DNA of 28,709 nt from Cyanobacteria bacterium UBA4641 (GCA_002405805.1 DHMN01000028.1:100331-129039), one strand, 5' to 3'. Positions 5,987 through 13,427 are shown, counted from the stretch's first letter. Numbers and translations are program-made. The notes: generated from the letters alone by a model not told the origin.

Positions 5987-8507
5987 AATAAGTGAGTTGG
6001 CAAAAGAACTTGGACTTACCAGTAAGGAAGTCGTAGAAAAGTTCGCACAAATGGGTATAACCGGAAAGACTCATTCAAGCACTGTTACATTAGACCAAAT
6101 TAAAAGATTAAAGGACTTTATCGCAAACGGCGGAGTAAAGAAAACAACTAAGCCAAAAGCTTTTGTTGTAAAAAAAGCTAAAGCTCCGGAACCTGCTGTT
6201 GAAGAAAAGAAAGAAACAAAACCGGTTGAAAAGAAGCCTTTAATTGAAAAAGTTCCAAGAATCGAAAAGGTCGAAAGACCAAAAGTTGAGGTTGTAAAAC
6301 CTGTAAGTCGTTTGGAAATTGTTCGTCGTGCACCTAAAAAGCCCCCTGTAACTGAGGGTTCTCGTCCGGAAAGACCTGAACGCGGTAGCAAAAGACCATT
6401 TAATAAAGATGATAAAAAATTCGGACCAAGAGGAGAAAGACCAACCGGCGAAAGAAAATTTGCAAAAGGTGAAAGACCGACAGGTGAAGGCAAAGATTTT
6501 GCAGGGAAAAAACCACTACAACGCAGAATTATCCCTCAAGAAATTTACGAAAACAAATCAGGAACACCTAACAGCAATTCTAAACGTCGCACTGACGGAA
6601 AGAAAAAAGAAAAAGATTTCAATTCTAAAAAAGAAGAACAAGAAAGAATTTCACTAGAAAAAGCAGCTGCTCAACACCACAAAAAGAAAGTTCAAAAAGT
6701 TGAGGAAGTTGAAGAAGTAAAACAAATTGTTGTAAATCAGGCAATGACTATTTCTGAATTGTCTGAAAAAATCAAAAGAACTCCTGCCGAAATCGTTAAA
6801 TTCTTGATGTTGAACGGTGTTATGGCAACAGTAAACCAACTTATTGATGTTGATGTTATCAAAAAAGTTTGTGCCGAATACGGACTGGAAGTTCTTGAAG
6901 AAGATTTGGATGCATACATTGAACAAGAGCTTGAAAAAGAAGAAAAAGCAAAAGCTTTATCAGAAGTTGACAAGAAATTATTGAAGAAAAGAGCTCCTGT
7001 AATCAGTATTATGGGTCACGTTGACCACGGTAAAACAACATTACTTGATAGTATCAGAGCATCTAAACACAAGATTGTAGCAACAGAGGTTGGCGGTATC
7101 ACACAGTCAATCGGTGCTTACACAGTATATTTGGATAACGATAAGGAAAGAAAAATCGTATTCTTAGATACCCCAGGTCACGAGGCTTTTACAGAAATGA
7201 GAGCACGTGGTGCGAAAGCTACTGATATTGCAATTTTGGTTGTTGCAGCAGATGATGGCATCATGCCACAAACAATTGAGGCTATTAACCACGCAAAAGC
7301 TGCAGAAATCCCAATTATCGTTGCAGTGAACAAAATTGATAAACCCGGAGCAAATCCTGATAGAGTATTGCAACAATTGACAGAACACGGACTTGTTCCT
7401 GAAGATTGGGGTGGTGATACAATCACTGTTAAGGTTTCAGCATTGCAAGGTACAGGTATTGACGAATTGCTAGAATATATCTTGCTTGTAGCTGATGTTC
7501 AAGATTTGAAAGCTAACCCTAAAGCTGAGGCATCAGGTGTTGTTATTGAGGCTAACCTAGATAAAGGTAAGGGTCCTGTTGCAACATTGCTTGTACAAAA
7601 CGGAACATTAAGAGCAGGTAATTGTATCGTAGTTGGTACAGCTTGCGGTAGAGTTCGTGCATTGTTATCAGATAGCGGTGAAAGAATCCAAAAAGCCGAA
7701 CCTTCAACACCGGTTGAGGTATTAGGTTTGTCAGAAGTTCCTCAAGCAGGCGACCATTTTGAAGTTGTTAAAAACGAAAAAGAAATGAAATCAATTGTTG
7801 CGGAAAGAAAAGAAAAAGAACGTGACAAGAGATTAGAGGCTATGTTACCTGCACACATCAGACGTGAATCTGTTGCTGGCGATGAAGATATTCCTCAATT
7901 GAACTTGATTATCAAAGCAAATACTCACGGCGCTGCTGAGGCTGTAGCACAAGCTATTGCAGGTGTTGAATCTAAAGAAATCACAACAAAAATCATCCAC
8001 GTTGGTGTCGGTGATATTTCAGAAGCCGATGTTATGTTGGCATCTGCATCAAATGCGTTGATTTTAGGTTTCACAGTAAAAGAAGACTCAAACGCAATGG
8101 CATCAGCTGAACGCGAAGGTGTAACAATCAAGAAATACGATATCATTTACCAATTGTTAGAAGATATTGAAAAAACATTGTTATCACTTCTTGAACCGGA
8201 AGTTAAGGAAGTTGAGCTTGGTAAGGCTGAAGTTCGTCAAGTATTTACAATCGGTAAGACTAACAAGATTGCAGGATGTTACGTTACAGAAGGTAAGATT
8301 GTTCGTTCTAAAGACGCTGTATTGTTCCGTGACGGTCAAGAAATCTTCCGTGGGGCAATTGACCAGTTGAAACGTTTCAAAGACGACGTAAAAGAAGTTG
8401 CCCAAGGTTTTGAATGTGGTATTTCATTTAGCAAATTCAACGATATCCAAGTTGGTGATATTATTGAAGTTTCAACAAAAGAAGAAGTTGAAAGAAAAAG
8501 CTTGTAA
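5967..8507 (+). CDS. infB: translation initiation factor IF-2
   Basis: 846 aa. This GTPase delivers fMet-tRNA to the 30S subunit and promotes 50S joining. Order of parts: an IF2-N domain (YETVRISELAKELGLTSKEV), a long charged linker to ~260 rich in Lys, Pro and Arg with near-repeats of GERPTGE, a second IF2-N-like segment (MTISELSEKIKRTPAEIV), then the G domain with GHVDHGKTT (350-358), DTPGHEAF (from 401) and NKID (455-458), followed by domains II-IV. The ATG lies inside ylxR and is preceded by AAAGGA. The usual next gene, rbfA, is displaced by a prepilin/HTH module. A family B hairpin right after the stop probably ends the transcript. Confidence 0.97.
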   Translation: MSYETVRISELAKELGLTSKEVVEKFAQMGITGKTHSSTVTLDQIKRLKDFIANGGVKKTTKPKAFVVKKAKAPEPAVEEKKETKPVEKKPLIEKVPRIEKVERPKVEVVKPVSRLEIVRRAPKKPPVTEGSRPERPERGSKRPFNKDDKKFGPRGERPTGERKFAKGERPTGEGKDFAGKKPLQRRIIPQEIYENKSGTPNSNSKRRTDGKKKEKDFNSKKEEQERISLEKAAAQHHKKKVQKVEEVEEVKQIVVNQAMTISELSEKIKRTPAEIVKFLMLNGVMATVNQLIDVDVIKKVCAEYGLEVLEEDLDAYIEQELEKEEKAKALSEVDKKLLKKRAPVISIMGHVDHGKTTLLDSIRASKHKIVATEVGGITQSIGAYTVYLDNDKERKIVFLDTPGHEAFTEMRARGAKATDIAILVVAADDGIMPQTIEAINHAKAAEIPIIVAVNKIDKPGANPDRVLQQLTEHGLVPEDWGGDTITVKVSALQGTGIDELLEYILLVADVQDLKANPKAEASGVVIEANLDKGKGPVATLLVQNGTLRAGNCIVVGTACGRVRALLSDSGERIQKAEPSTPVEVLGLSEVPQAGDHFEVVKNEKEMKSIVAERKEKERDKRLEAMLPAHIRRESVAGDEDIPQLNLIIKANTHGAAEAVAQAIAGVESKEITTKIIHVGVGDISEADVMLASASNALILGFTVKEDSNAMASAEREGVTIKKYDIIYQLLEDIEKTLLSLLEPEVKEVELGKAEVRQVFTIGKTNKIAGCYVTEGKIVRSKDAVLFRDGQEIFRGAIDQLKRFKDDVKEVAQGFECGISFSKFNDIQVGDIIEVSTKEEVERKSL

Positions 8508-8516
8508 GTTTTTACA

Positions 8517-8544
8517 GGTGGGCTGGTAAGCCCACCCTACTTTT
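8517..8544 (+). terminator. family B hairpin B2, probable infB terminator
   Basis: Perfect 8-bp stem GGTGGGCT / AGCCCACC with loop GGTA, followed by CTACTTTT. It is also a member of repeat family B: its loop is the complement of the TACC loop of B1, with different but fully paired arms. Confidence 0.65.
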
Positions 8545-8571
8545 ATCTTAGATAACAGTGTTTAATTAGAG

Positions 8572-8592
8572 ATGCTGAAACAAGTTCAGCAT
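8572..8592 (-). repeat. family A palindrome A6
   Basis: Same arms and loop as 3227-3247 (ATGCTGAA, ACAAG, TTCAGCAT), with flanks TTAGAG and GACATAGAC. Confidence 0.85.
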
Positions 8593-8655
8593 GACATAGA
8601 CTTATTTGCTTTTAATTTGAAATAAAATATGTAGAGAGCCCACCTTTAAATTTGC

Positions 8656-8695
8656 ATTAAAAACGGCTCTCAACTAAATAGCTAAGAACCGTTTT
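8656..8695 (-). terminator. probable terminator of prepilin copy 2
   Basis: On the minus strand AAAACGGTTCT pairs with AGAGCCGTTTT through one G-U pair and is followed by TTTTTAATG. The plus strand would have a C-A mismatch at that position, which favours the minus strand. Confidence 0.55.
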
Positions 8696-8712
8696 AGACC
8701 TCTAAGAGTATC

Positions 8713-8731
8713 GGCACTTTCTCAAGGTGCC
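8713..8731 (-). ncRNA. short hairpin with GAGA tetraloop in the prepilin 3' UTR
   Basis: On the minus strand GGCACCTT and AAGTGCC enclose GAGA, a GNRA tetraloop, with one bulged base. The next downstream element is the terminator-like hairpin at 8656-8695. It may simply be a 3' UTR structure; no known RNA family was recognised. Confidence 0.3.
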
Positions 8732-8813
8732 ACCCTTTAACTATATTATTTACTATTATTTACCATTTGTCAAGTAAATCTGCAAGTAGGGTAAACACAC
8801 CAGTAAAAATAAA

Positions 8814-9596
8814 TTACTTCTTATACAACTTTTTACCAATATAATCTTTCCAATATGTACCTGCACCTAGCGGATTTTTGTCATTCAATGCATAATAGCC
8901 ACAAGTAATTCTATAGCCGGTACAATAATCCCTACCATCTAAGGCATTTACCGTATAAGCATTTACTCCAATCATTTCAATTCCTGCATAATTACTATCT
9001 TTATGAGGTTGCCCTTCTGGTATAATATGTCCATCTGTCGTAAATAGGAATGAAAATATATCAATACCAAAAGTATTAGGTTTTCTGCTACCATTCAAAT
9101 CGACACATAACCTTGGACCATTTTTACCTTGTGCAGGCGGGTCATCAAAAGTAAAAAGCTTACCACCAATATCCATACTCATACCGCCATATACACTTGC
9201 ATCACACGGCATCAATGCGGTACCCCCTTTTAAATTGTATGTTTTATATGGTTGAGCATTTATACTTCCAATATTACCATCATCATCTTTTGTATTCCAA
9301 TTCCAATCGGAATACTTATTAACACCTTTTATATACTTTAACAATTCCTGAGAAAAAATCTTTGCGCTATGATTTTTTGCATATTCTTCAGCCACAGCCT
9401 CTGGGATAGACTCTTCATGGTCATTCATATATTGCATACTGATTTGATTCCACTCTGAGTAAACTTTTTTCAATTGAACTTGAAATTCTTTATTTCGTGA
9501 ATTTTGAATCATACTCGGTATTGTCAATGCGGCGACTACACCAATGATTCCAAGTGTTATTAAAACTTCTGCCAGAGTAAAACCCAATTTCCTCAT
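8814..9596 (-). CDS. type IV prepilin-like protein, copy 2
   Basis: 260 aa. A minimal leader MRKLG precedes FTLAEVLITLGIIGVVAA; cleavage after Gly5 gives mature Phe1 and Glu5, as required for type IV pilin-like assembly. The globular part contains VDLNG (165-169) then RKPNTFGIDIFSF, the same motif as copy 1, followed by a C-terminal YCTGYRITCGYYA pair of cysteines. AAAGGAG precedes the ATG. On the minus strand it sits between infB and rbfA, splitting a gene order that is contiguous in most bacteria. A consensus-like promoter lies in the divergent gap to the HTH gene. Its role (minor pilin, pseudopilin or surface fibre) cannot be fixed, since no assembly ATPase or prepilin peptidase is in the window. 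Confidence 0.87.
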   Translation of the reverse strand: MRKLGFTLAEVLITLGIIGVVAALTIPSMIQNSRNKEFQVQLKKVYSEWNQISMQYMNDHEESIPEAVAEEYAKNHSAKIFSQELLKYIKGVNKYSDWNWNTKDDDGNIGSINAQPYKTYNLKGGTALMPCDASVYGGMSMDIGGKLFTFDDPPAQGKNGPRLCVDLNGSRKPNTFGIDIFSFLFTTDGHIIPEGQPHKDSNYAGIEMIGVNAYTVNALDGRDYCTGYRITCGYYALNDKNPLGAGTYWKDYIGKKLYKK

Positions 9597-9635
9597 TCCA
9601 AGCTCCTTTACGTTGAATGAAAATACTTTATAATT

Positions 9636-9652
9636 TATGAATAATATTCATA
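9636..9652. promoter_or_regulatory. palindrome, candidate operator of module 2
   Basis: Perfect 7-3-7 palindrome with arms TATGAAT and ATTCATA. It begins directly downstream of the prepilin -10 box, so it covers the predicted transcription start, a classical repressor position. Confidence 0.45.
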
Positions 9653-9681
9653 ATAATACATATATTTTCATACTTTGTCAA
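9653..9681 (-). promoter_or_regulatory. predicted promoter of prepilin copy 2
   Basis: Minus strand: TTGACA (perfect -35), 17 bp, TATTAT. The best sigma-70 type match in the window. Confidence 0.7.
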
Positions 9682-9694
9682 CAAAAATTATAAT
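9665..9694 (+). promoter_or_regulatory. predicted leaderless promoter of HTH gene 2
   Basis: A perfect TATAAT ends 6 nt before the ATG at 9701; the -35 box is weak (TTTTCA, 18-bp spacer). No Shine-Dalgarno. Confidence 0.5.
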
Positions 9695-9700
9695 AAGTAC

Positions 9701-9925
9701 ATGGAAATACGTGATGAAGTAAAAATTATGCTAACGTCAAAAAGAATGTCTATGACAGAGTTAGCCAAACGTATGACAGAAATGAGCGGCAAAAACTATT
9801 CGCAAAGTTTAATCTCCCACAAACTGAAAAGCGAATCTTTGCGCTATTCTGAAATGAAAATGATTTGCAAAATTCTAGGCTACAGAATTTATATTGACTT
9901 TGATGAAATACGACTCGGTCGTTAA
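9701..9925 (+). CDS. small XRE/Cro-like HTH protein, module 2
   Basis: 74 aa, the same length as the module 1 protein and clearly related. The HTH reads SMTELAKRM as first helix, SQSLISHKLKSESL as turn and recognition helix, then LRYSEMKMICKILGYRIYID. The core resembles the widespread small XRE regulators. It is divergent from a prepilin gene 104 bp away, with interlocked promoters, so I infer it regulates that gene. It is followed 45 bp later by rbfA, which has its own extended -10 box and Shine-Dalgarno. It lacks a ribosome-binding site and has TATAAT 6 nt before the ATG, consistent with leaderless translation. Confidence 0.8.
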   Translation: MEIRDEVKIMLTSKRMSMTELAKRMTEMSGKNYSQSLISHKLKSESLRYSEMKMICKILGYRIYIDFDEIRLGR

Positions 9926-9939
9926 AAATATTTATTTTA

Positions 9940-9948
9940 TGTTATAAT
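9940..9948 (+). promoter_or_regulatory. extended -10 promoter of rbfA operon
   Basis: TGTTATAAT (TGnTATAAT) with no good -35 box. The message would have a leader of only ~16 nt containing the AAGGAG at 9959-9964. Confidence 0.5.
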
Positions 9949-9970
9949 CACTTGTAACAAGGAGATTATT

Positions 9971-10315
9971 ATGACATTACGTAACGAACGAGTAAGAAAA
10001 GAATTGATGCGTGACATTTCTGAAATCTTGAGAAAAGAAATCAGAGGTCTTGAAGGTGTGGTTTCAATTGTTGATGTTGAAGTTGCGCATGACAACTCAT
10101 TTGCAAAAGTTATATATAGTGTTTTAGGTTCACCTGAACAAGTCGAAAAATCAAAAGAAACTATCGAAAAAAGCACCGCAAAAATCAGATACGAAGTTGG
10201 CAAAAGACTTCGCTTGAGATTGACTCCGGAACTTCGTTTTGTATATTCAAACGGATTGGAAGAAGGCGCAAGAGTAACGGAACTTATCAACAAAATTTCA
10301 AGAGGCGAAATTTAG
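9971..10315 (+). CDS. rbfA: ribosome-binding factor A
   Basis: 114 aa, usual length. It binds the 30S subunit during late 16S rRNA maturation. Family pattern: RNERVRKELMRDISEILRKEI at the N-terminus, VVSIVDVEVAHDNSFAKVIYSV in the KH-like core, and KRLRLRLTPELRFVYSNGLEEG near the end. Shine-Dalgarno AAGGAG lies 6 nt before the ATG. It is first in an operon with truB 30 bp downstream, but is cut off from infB by the prepilin/HTH module. Confidence 0.93.
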   Translation: MTLRNERVRKELMRDISEILRKEIRGLEGVVSIVDVEVAHDNSFAKVIYSVLGSPEQVEKSKETIEKSTAKIRYEVGKRLRLRLTPELRFVYSNGLEEGARVTELINKISRGEI

Positions 10316-10345
10316 GAATTTATTATAATTTTAGGTAGCGAAAGT

Positions 10346-11233
10346 ATGTCAAAGACAGAGAATGCATCTTTATTCGGTTTTCTGAATATTTATAAGCCAA
10401 AAGGGCTGACATCTCACGATGTCGTAGCTCGTTTGCGCAGAATAACAAAAATCAGACAAATCGGTCATACCGGAACGCTTGACCCTTTTGCAACAGGAGT
10501 TTTGCCGATTTGTATCGGAAAAGCAACAAGGTTAATTGAATATCTTGATGATGACAAGGAATATCTTGCAACCGTACAATTTGGCAAAGACACTACAACC
10601 TATGACTTGGAAGGCGAAATCACCGCAACTTTTGACAAAAAAGTGTCAGAAAATGACATAAAAACCGCGCTCAAAGATTTTGAAGGTGAGATTTCACAAA
10701 TTCCACCGATTTATTCGGCAATAAAAGTGAACGGCAAAAAGCTCTACGATTACGCAAGACAAGGACAAGATGTCGAAATAAAACCGCGCAAAGTCACAAT
10801 TTCAAAAATCGAATTAAAAGACTTTGACAACGCATCACAAAGCGCGAAAATTCTTGTAGCCTGTTCAAAAGGCACATATATCCGCTCTATTGCGTACGAT
10901 TTAGGTGTAAAACTTGAGTGCGGAGGTTATTTAACCGCATTAGAAAGAACCAAAGCAGGCAAATTCCAAGTAAACACAGCAATAAAACTTGATGATTTAA
11001 CAGAAGTTTCGCAAGTCGTTGAAAACTTGATAAACCCACTTGATATGCTAAGTATTCCGATTCACGATTTGTCAGAAAGTGAGCGTGAAAGAGTTTCACA
11101 TGGAATGGCTATCAACAATTCAGATTTTAAAAATTCAGATATTGTAATTTTGAGTTATGGTGGTAGAATATATGCTATAGGTAAGGTAGAACAAAACAAA
11201 ATTTTGGTCAAAAAAGTATTTGAGGTATTATGA
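10346..11233 (+). CDS. truB: tRNA pseudouridine(55) synthase
   Basis: 295 aa. It makes pseudouridine 55 in the T-loop of tRNAs. The N-terminal LNIYKPKGLTSHDVV and catalytic loop HTGTLDPFATGVLP (Asp46 nucleophile) are diagnostic, with IPPIYSAIKVNGKKLYDYAR and CSKGTYIRSIAYDLG further on. The C-terminal tail (~230-295) looks like a PUA-type accessory domain. The last codons overlap the next gene by 4 nt (ATGA), so translation is probably coupled to a secreted DUF2993 protein, an unusual partner. Confidence 0.96.
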   Translation: MSKTENASLFGFLNIYKPKGLTSHDVVARLRRITKIRQIGHTGTLDPFATGVLPICIGKATRLIEYLDDDKEYLATVQFGKDTTTYDLEGEITATFDKKVSENDIKTALKDFEGEISQIPPIYSAIKVNGKKLYDYARQGQDVEIKPRKVTISKIELKDFDNASQSAKILVACSKGTYIRSIAYDLGVKLECGGYLTALERTKAGKFQVNTAIKLDDLTEVSQVVENLINPLDMLSIPIHDLSESERERVSHGMAINNSDFKNSDIVILSYGGRIYAIGKVEQNKILVKKVFEVL

Positions 11234-12081
11234 AAAAGATTACGTTATTATTAGGTTTATTATTGTTAGCTAACGGTGCGGCTTATGCAAGTTGTGACAA
11301 TTATGAGTGTGTTGCACCTTATGATATGAACAGCAAATTCAGAACAATTGTAGGCGCTGCAACAGGTGTTAATACATTCACTGAAATTGCCGTTGAAAAA
11401 ATTATTAAAAAAGAAGTTTTAAAAATCGGTTCAGCAGACAATTTGAAAATCGATTTAGATTCGTATAGTGCAAAAGATTTGAAAAACGGTATTTTCAAAT
11501 CAATGTCAGTTAATGCTCAAAATGTTGTAATTAATGATATATATTTAACTTCATTGTCATTAAAAACTTTGTGTAACTTCAACTACATCAAAAAATCAGG
11601 CGATGATATCGTATTTATGGAAGCATTGCCAATGTCTTTTGATATAAAAATGAACCAATCAGCTATCAACAAGACAATGCAAAACGAAAAATACCAAAAA
11701 GTTATCAAAGATTTTAACAAATTGAGTAATTCTTACGGTGTCGGATTGCAAATCTCTTCAACAAAAGTTGCAATCAAAAACAACAAATTCTACTATATCA
11801 TCGGATTTGAAGTTCCATTTGTTAGAAATGAATACAAAATTGTCCTAGAAGCTGATTTGAAAATTAAAAACGGAAAAATTGACTTCAACAATACAAAATT
11901 GGTTTCAGGTCACATGAATATAGATTTGAAAAAAATCGATTTCATTTTGAACTACTTAAATCCGCTAGATTTTTCAGTACATATTCTTGATAACAAAGAT
12001 GCAAAAGTTAATGTTAAAAACATCGAAATCAAGAATGATACAATTGAAACAAGCGGAATTGTTGTAATTCCTAAAGATTAA
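11230..12081 (+). CDS. secreted DUF2993 (LmeA-like) protein
   Basis: 283 aa with a Sec signal peptide (MKKITLLLGLLLLANGAAYA, cleavage before Ser22). The remainder follows the DUF2993 pattern common in cyanobacteria and actinobacteria: an amphipathic start (FTEIAVEKIIKKEV), then alternating strands (GIFKSMSVNAQNVVINDIYLTSLSLKTLCNFNYI) and long antiparallel segments. Family knowledge: some members (mycobacterial LmeA) bind phospholipids in the cell envelope; role here unknown. It follows truB with a 4-nt overlap and precedes the GerMN gene by 22 bp, so the two envelope genes are co-transcribed with tRNA/ribosome genes. Gene certain, family assignment moderate. Confidence 0.65.
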   Translation: MKKITLLLGLLLLANGAAYASCDNYECVAPYDMNSKFRTIVGAATGVNTFTEIAVEKIIKKEVLKIGSADNLKIDLDSYSAKDLKNGIFKSMSVNAQNVVINDIYLTSLSLKTLCNFNYIKKSGDDIVFMEALPMSFDIKMNQSAINKTMQNEKYQKVIKDFNKLSNSYGVGLQISSTKVAIKNNKFYYIIGFEVPFVRNEYKIVLEADLKIKNGKIDFNNTKLVSGHMNIDLKKIDFILNYLNPLDFSVHILDNKDAKVNVKNIEIKNDTIETSGIVVIPKD

Positions 12082-12103
12082 GATTAACAGAAGGTGATTT
12101 ATC

Positions 12104-12709
12104 ATGAACAAAAATCAAAAAATTCTTTTATTATTTATAGGCTTTTGTATGATAGTTGTTGTTGGGTTGGTGGCATTCAACGTATTGATGCCAAAACCTG
12201 ACGTCACACCTGATGAAGTTCAAGTTTCCGAACGTTCTACACAGGAAGAAGTTGTTGATGATAAAAAGCCTGAAACAAATGCTAAAACCTACGTAAATGT
12301 TTATTTTATCGGCAAAAATGAACATAACGAAGAAGTTTACAAAGCTGTAAAACGTGAATATAACAAAGATATCGACGGTTCAAAACTCAGATTTGCCGTA
12401 ACATCTTTGATTAGAGGTCCAAAAGATAACGAAAAGCAACGCGGAGTTTATACAGAAATTCCGTCAGGTTCAGAGGTTATCAATATCAATGAACAGGCTG
12501 ACAAAGTTGTTGTAAACCTAAATTCAGCTTTTGTAAACGGTGGCGGAACCGAAAGTCTATATAAAAGACTTTACCAATTGATTAAGACAGTTAAGTTGAA
12601 CTCAAATGTTCCTGTATACTTGTATATAGACGGACAAAGAGCTGATGTAGTCGGCGGAGAAGGCATAATGCTATCTCAACCGCTAAGCAATTCATCTTTA
12701 GATAATTAA
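12104..12709 (+). CDS. membrane-anchored GerMN-domain protein
   Basis: 201 aa. One N-terminal transmembrane helix (~8-30), no convincing lipobox, then a Pro/Glu-rich linker and a GerMN domain from ~66: TYVNVYFIGK, KLRFAVTSLIRGPKDNE, YTEIPSGSEVININEQADKVVVNLNSAF, GGTESLYKRLYQLIKTV and VPVYLYIDGQRADV. Family knowledge: GerMN occurs in Bacillus GerM and in envelope proteins of non-sporulating bacteria, with a suspected role near peptidoglycan. The AGAAGG motif before the ATG is a plausible ribosome-binding site. The downstream HicB-like gene is 11 bp away. Confidence 0.8.
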   Translation: MNKNQKILLLFIGFCMIVVVGLVAFNVLMPKPDVTPDEVQVSERSTQEEVVDDKKPETNAKTYVNVYFIGKNEHNEEVYKAVKREYNKDIDGSKLRFAVTSLIRGPKDNEKQRGVYTEIPSGSEVININEQADKVVVNLNSAFVNGGGTESLYKRLYQLIKTVKLNSNVPVYLYIDGQRADVVGGEGIMLSQPLSNSSLDN

Positions 12710-12720
12710 TTTTAGTAAGT

Positions 12721-12996
12721 ATGGACGAAAAAAACAAAGATTTAGATTATTATTTGAATTTAAACTGGACGCTCATTGAAGGGCAAGATTTGGATTTTGA
12801 TGGTAATCCCTATTATTATATTGAGATTAAAGAAATTCCAAGTTTTACTTTCTGCGCCAAAACATTGGCTCGTGCAAGAGAAAACTACAAGCGCCAATTG
12901 AAATTATCTCTCCAAGTAATGCTTGAAATGGGTGAACATATTGTTGAGCCGGGGGAAGAACCTGACGAGCCTGATTGGGAATCACTTTGTCCGTAA
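12721..12996 (+). CDS. HicB-like small protein, no HicA partner
   Basis: 91 aa, acidic. The centre GNPYYYIEIKEIPSFTF.AKTLARARENYKRQLKLSL has the strand-strand-helix layout of HicB/UPF0150 proteins (Y...v..lPg....g.T..EA...). The C-terminus PGEEPDEPDWESLCP is Pro/Asp-rich with no DNA-binding domain. HicB antitoxins normally pair with a ~60-aa HicA toxin; none is adjacent. More likely a solitary HicB-fold protein than a toxin-antitoxin member. Last gene of the rbfA operon, with no obvious Shine-Dalgarno. Confidence 0.55.
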   Translation: MDEKNKDLDYYLNLNWTLIEGQDLDFDGNPYYYIEIKEIPSFTFCAKTLARARENYKRQLKLSLQVMLEMGEHIVEPGEEPDEPDWESLCP

Positions 12997-13051
12997 CGCA
13001 CTTAGGTCTATGTCATTCCAGTGTCTCTAATTGAACGACTCGAACATTGTC

Positions 13052-13072
13052 ATTCCGAATTTATTTCGGAAT
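13052..13072 (+). repeat. family A palindrome A8
   Basis: Arms ATTCCGAA and TTCGGAAT with loop TTTAT instead of CTTGT; flank TCTCTAAT on the right. Confidence 0.8.
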
Positions 13073-13099
13073 CTCTAATCATGCACATGAGTCTATGTC

Positions 13100-13160
13100 A
13101 TTCTGAAAGGATTAAAAATCTTGCCAACTTGTTTGGCTTAGATTTTATCCTATTCAGAAT
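13100..13160 (+). repeat. family A long-arm palindrome A9
   Basis: Outer arms ATTCTGAA / TTCAGAAT, inner arms AGGATTAAAAATCTTGCCAA and their near-complement, loop CTTGT. Left flank GTCTATGTC is the same as at 3152. It is the inverted near-copy of 3467-3526. Confidence 0.88.
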
Positions 13161-13202
13161 CTATCAATGTTTATTTTAAAAAAAAAGCAAACAGGTCACC
13201 CT

Positions 13203-13229
13203 GAATTGCGGATTTTGGCAAGTGCGCCG
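13203..13229 (-). repeat. 27-bp repeat, copy 2
   Basis: Reverse complement of 3280-3306 except for one base. It begins GAATTGCGGATTTTGG on the plus strand. Confidence 0.8.
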
Positions 13230-13427
13230 TGAGAACGGAGTGAACCCAGCACGTCTTGGCGAGAGCTGCGTTGAGTTTTGTGAGCAGAGGCTGAAAGTTG
13301 GGGCGTTCAGACTCAACTGCAACGCCGTTTAATGCGAACAAAATAAGTCGAGCCACCAATAATCCAAGACTGTTTCAGGGTCTCTAATGTTACAAATTTT
13401 GCATTAGACTAATATGCTTTATTAGAG

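Larger units (their letters stand above)
8508..8813. other. intergenic region between infB and prepilin copy 2, no gene
   Basis: 306 bp between convergent genes. It holds a family B hairpin (8517), a family A palindrome (8572), two further hairpins at 8656-8695 and 8713-8731 that fold best as minus-strand RNA, and an AT-rich stretch. No ORF here looks coding. Confidence 0.75.

Noticed and set aside
6071..6493. Long minus-strand frame within infB
   Set aside because: Shadow of the low-complexity Lys/Pro linker of IF-2.
8715..8742. T-box riboswitch (GGGTGGCACC on the minus strand)
   Set aside because: No stem I or specifier region, no downstream minus-strand gene, and the upstream DNA is the prepilin coding region; likely chance.
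13171..13359. Possible 62-aa ORF in gap 2
   Set aside because: Same reason: repeat-derived, with no ribosome-binding site and odd composition.
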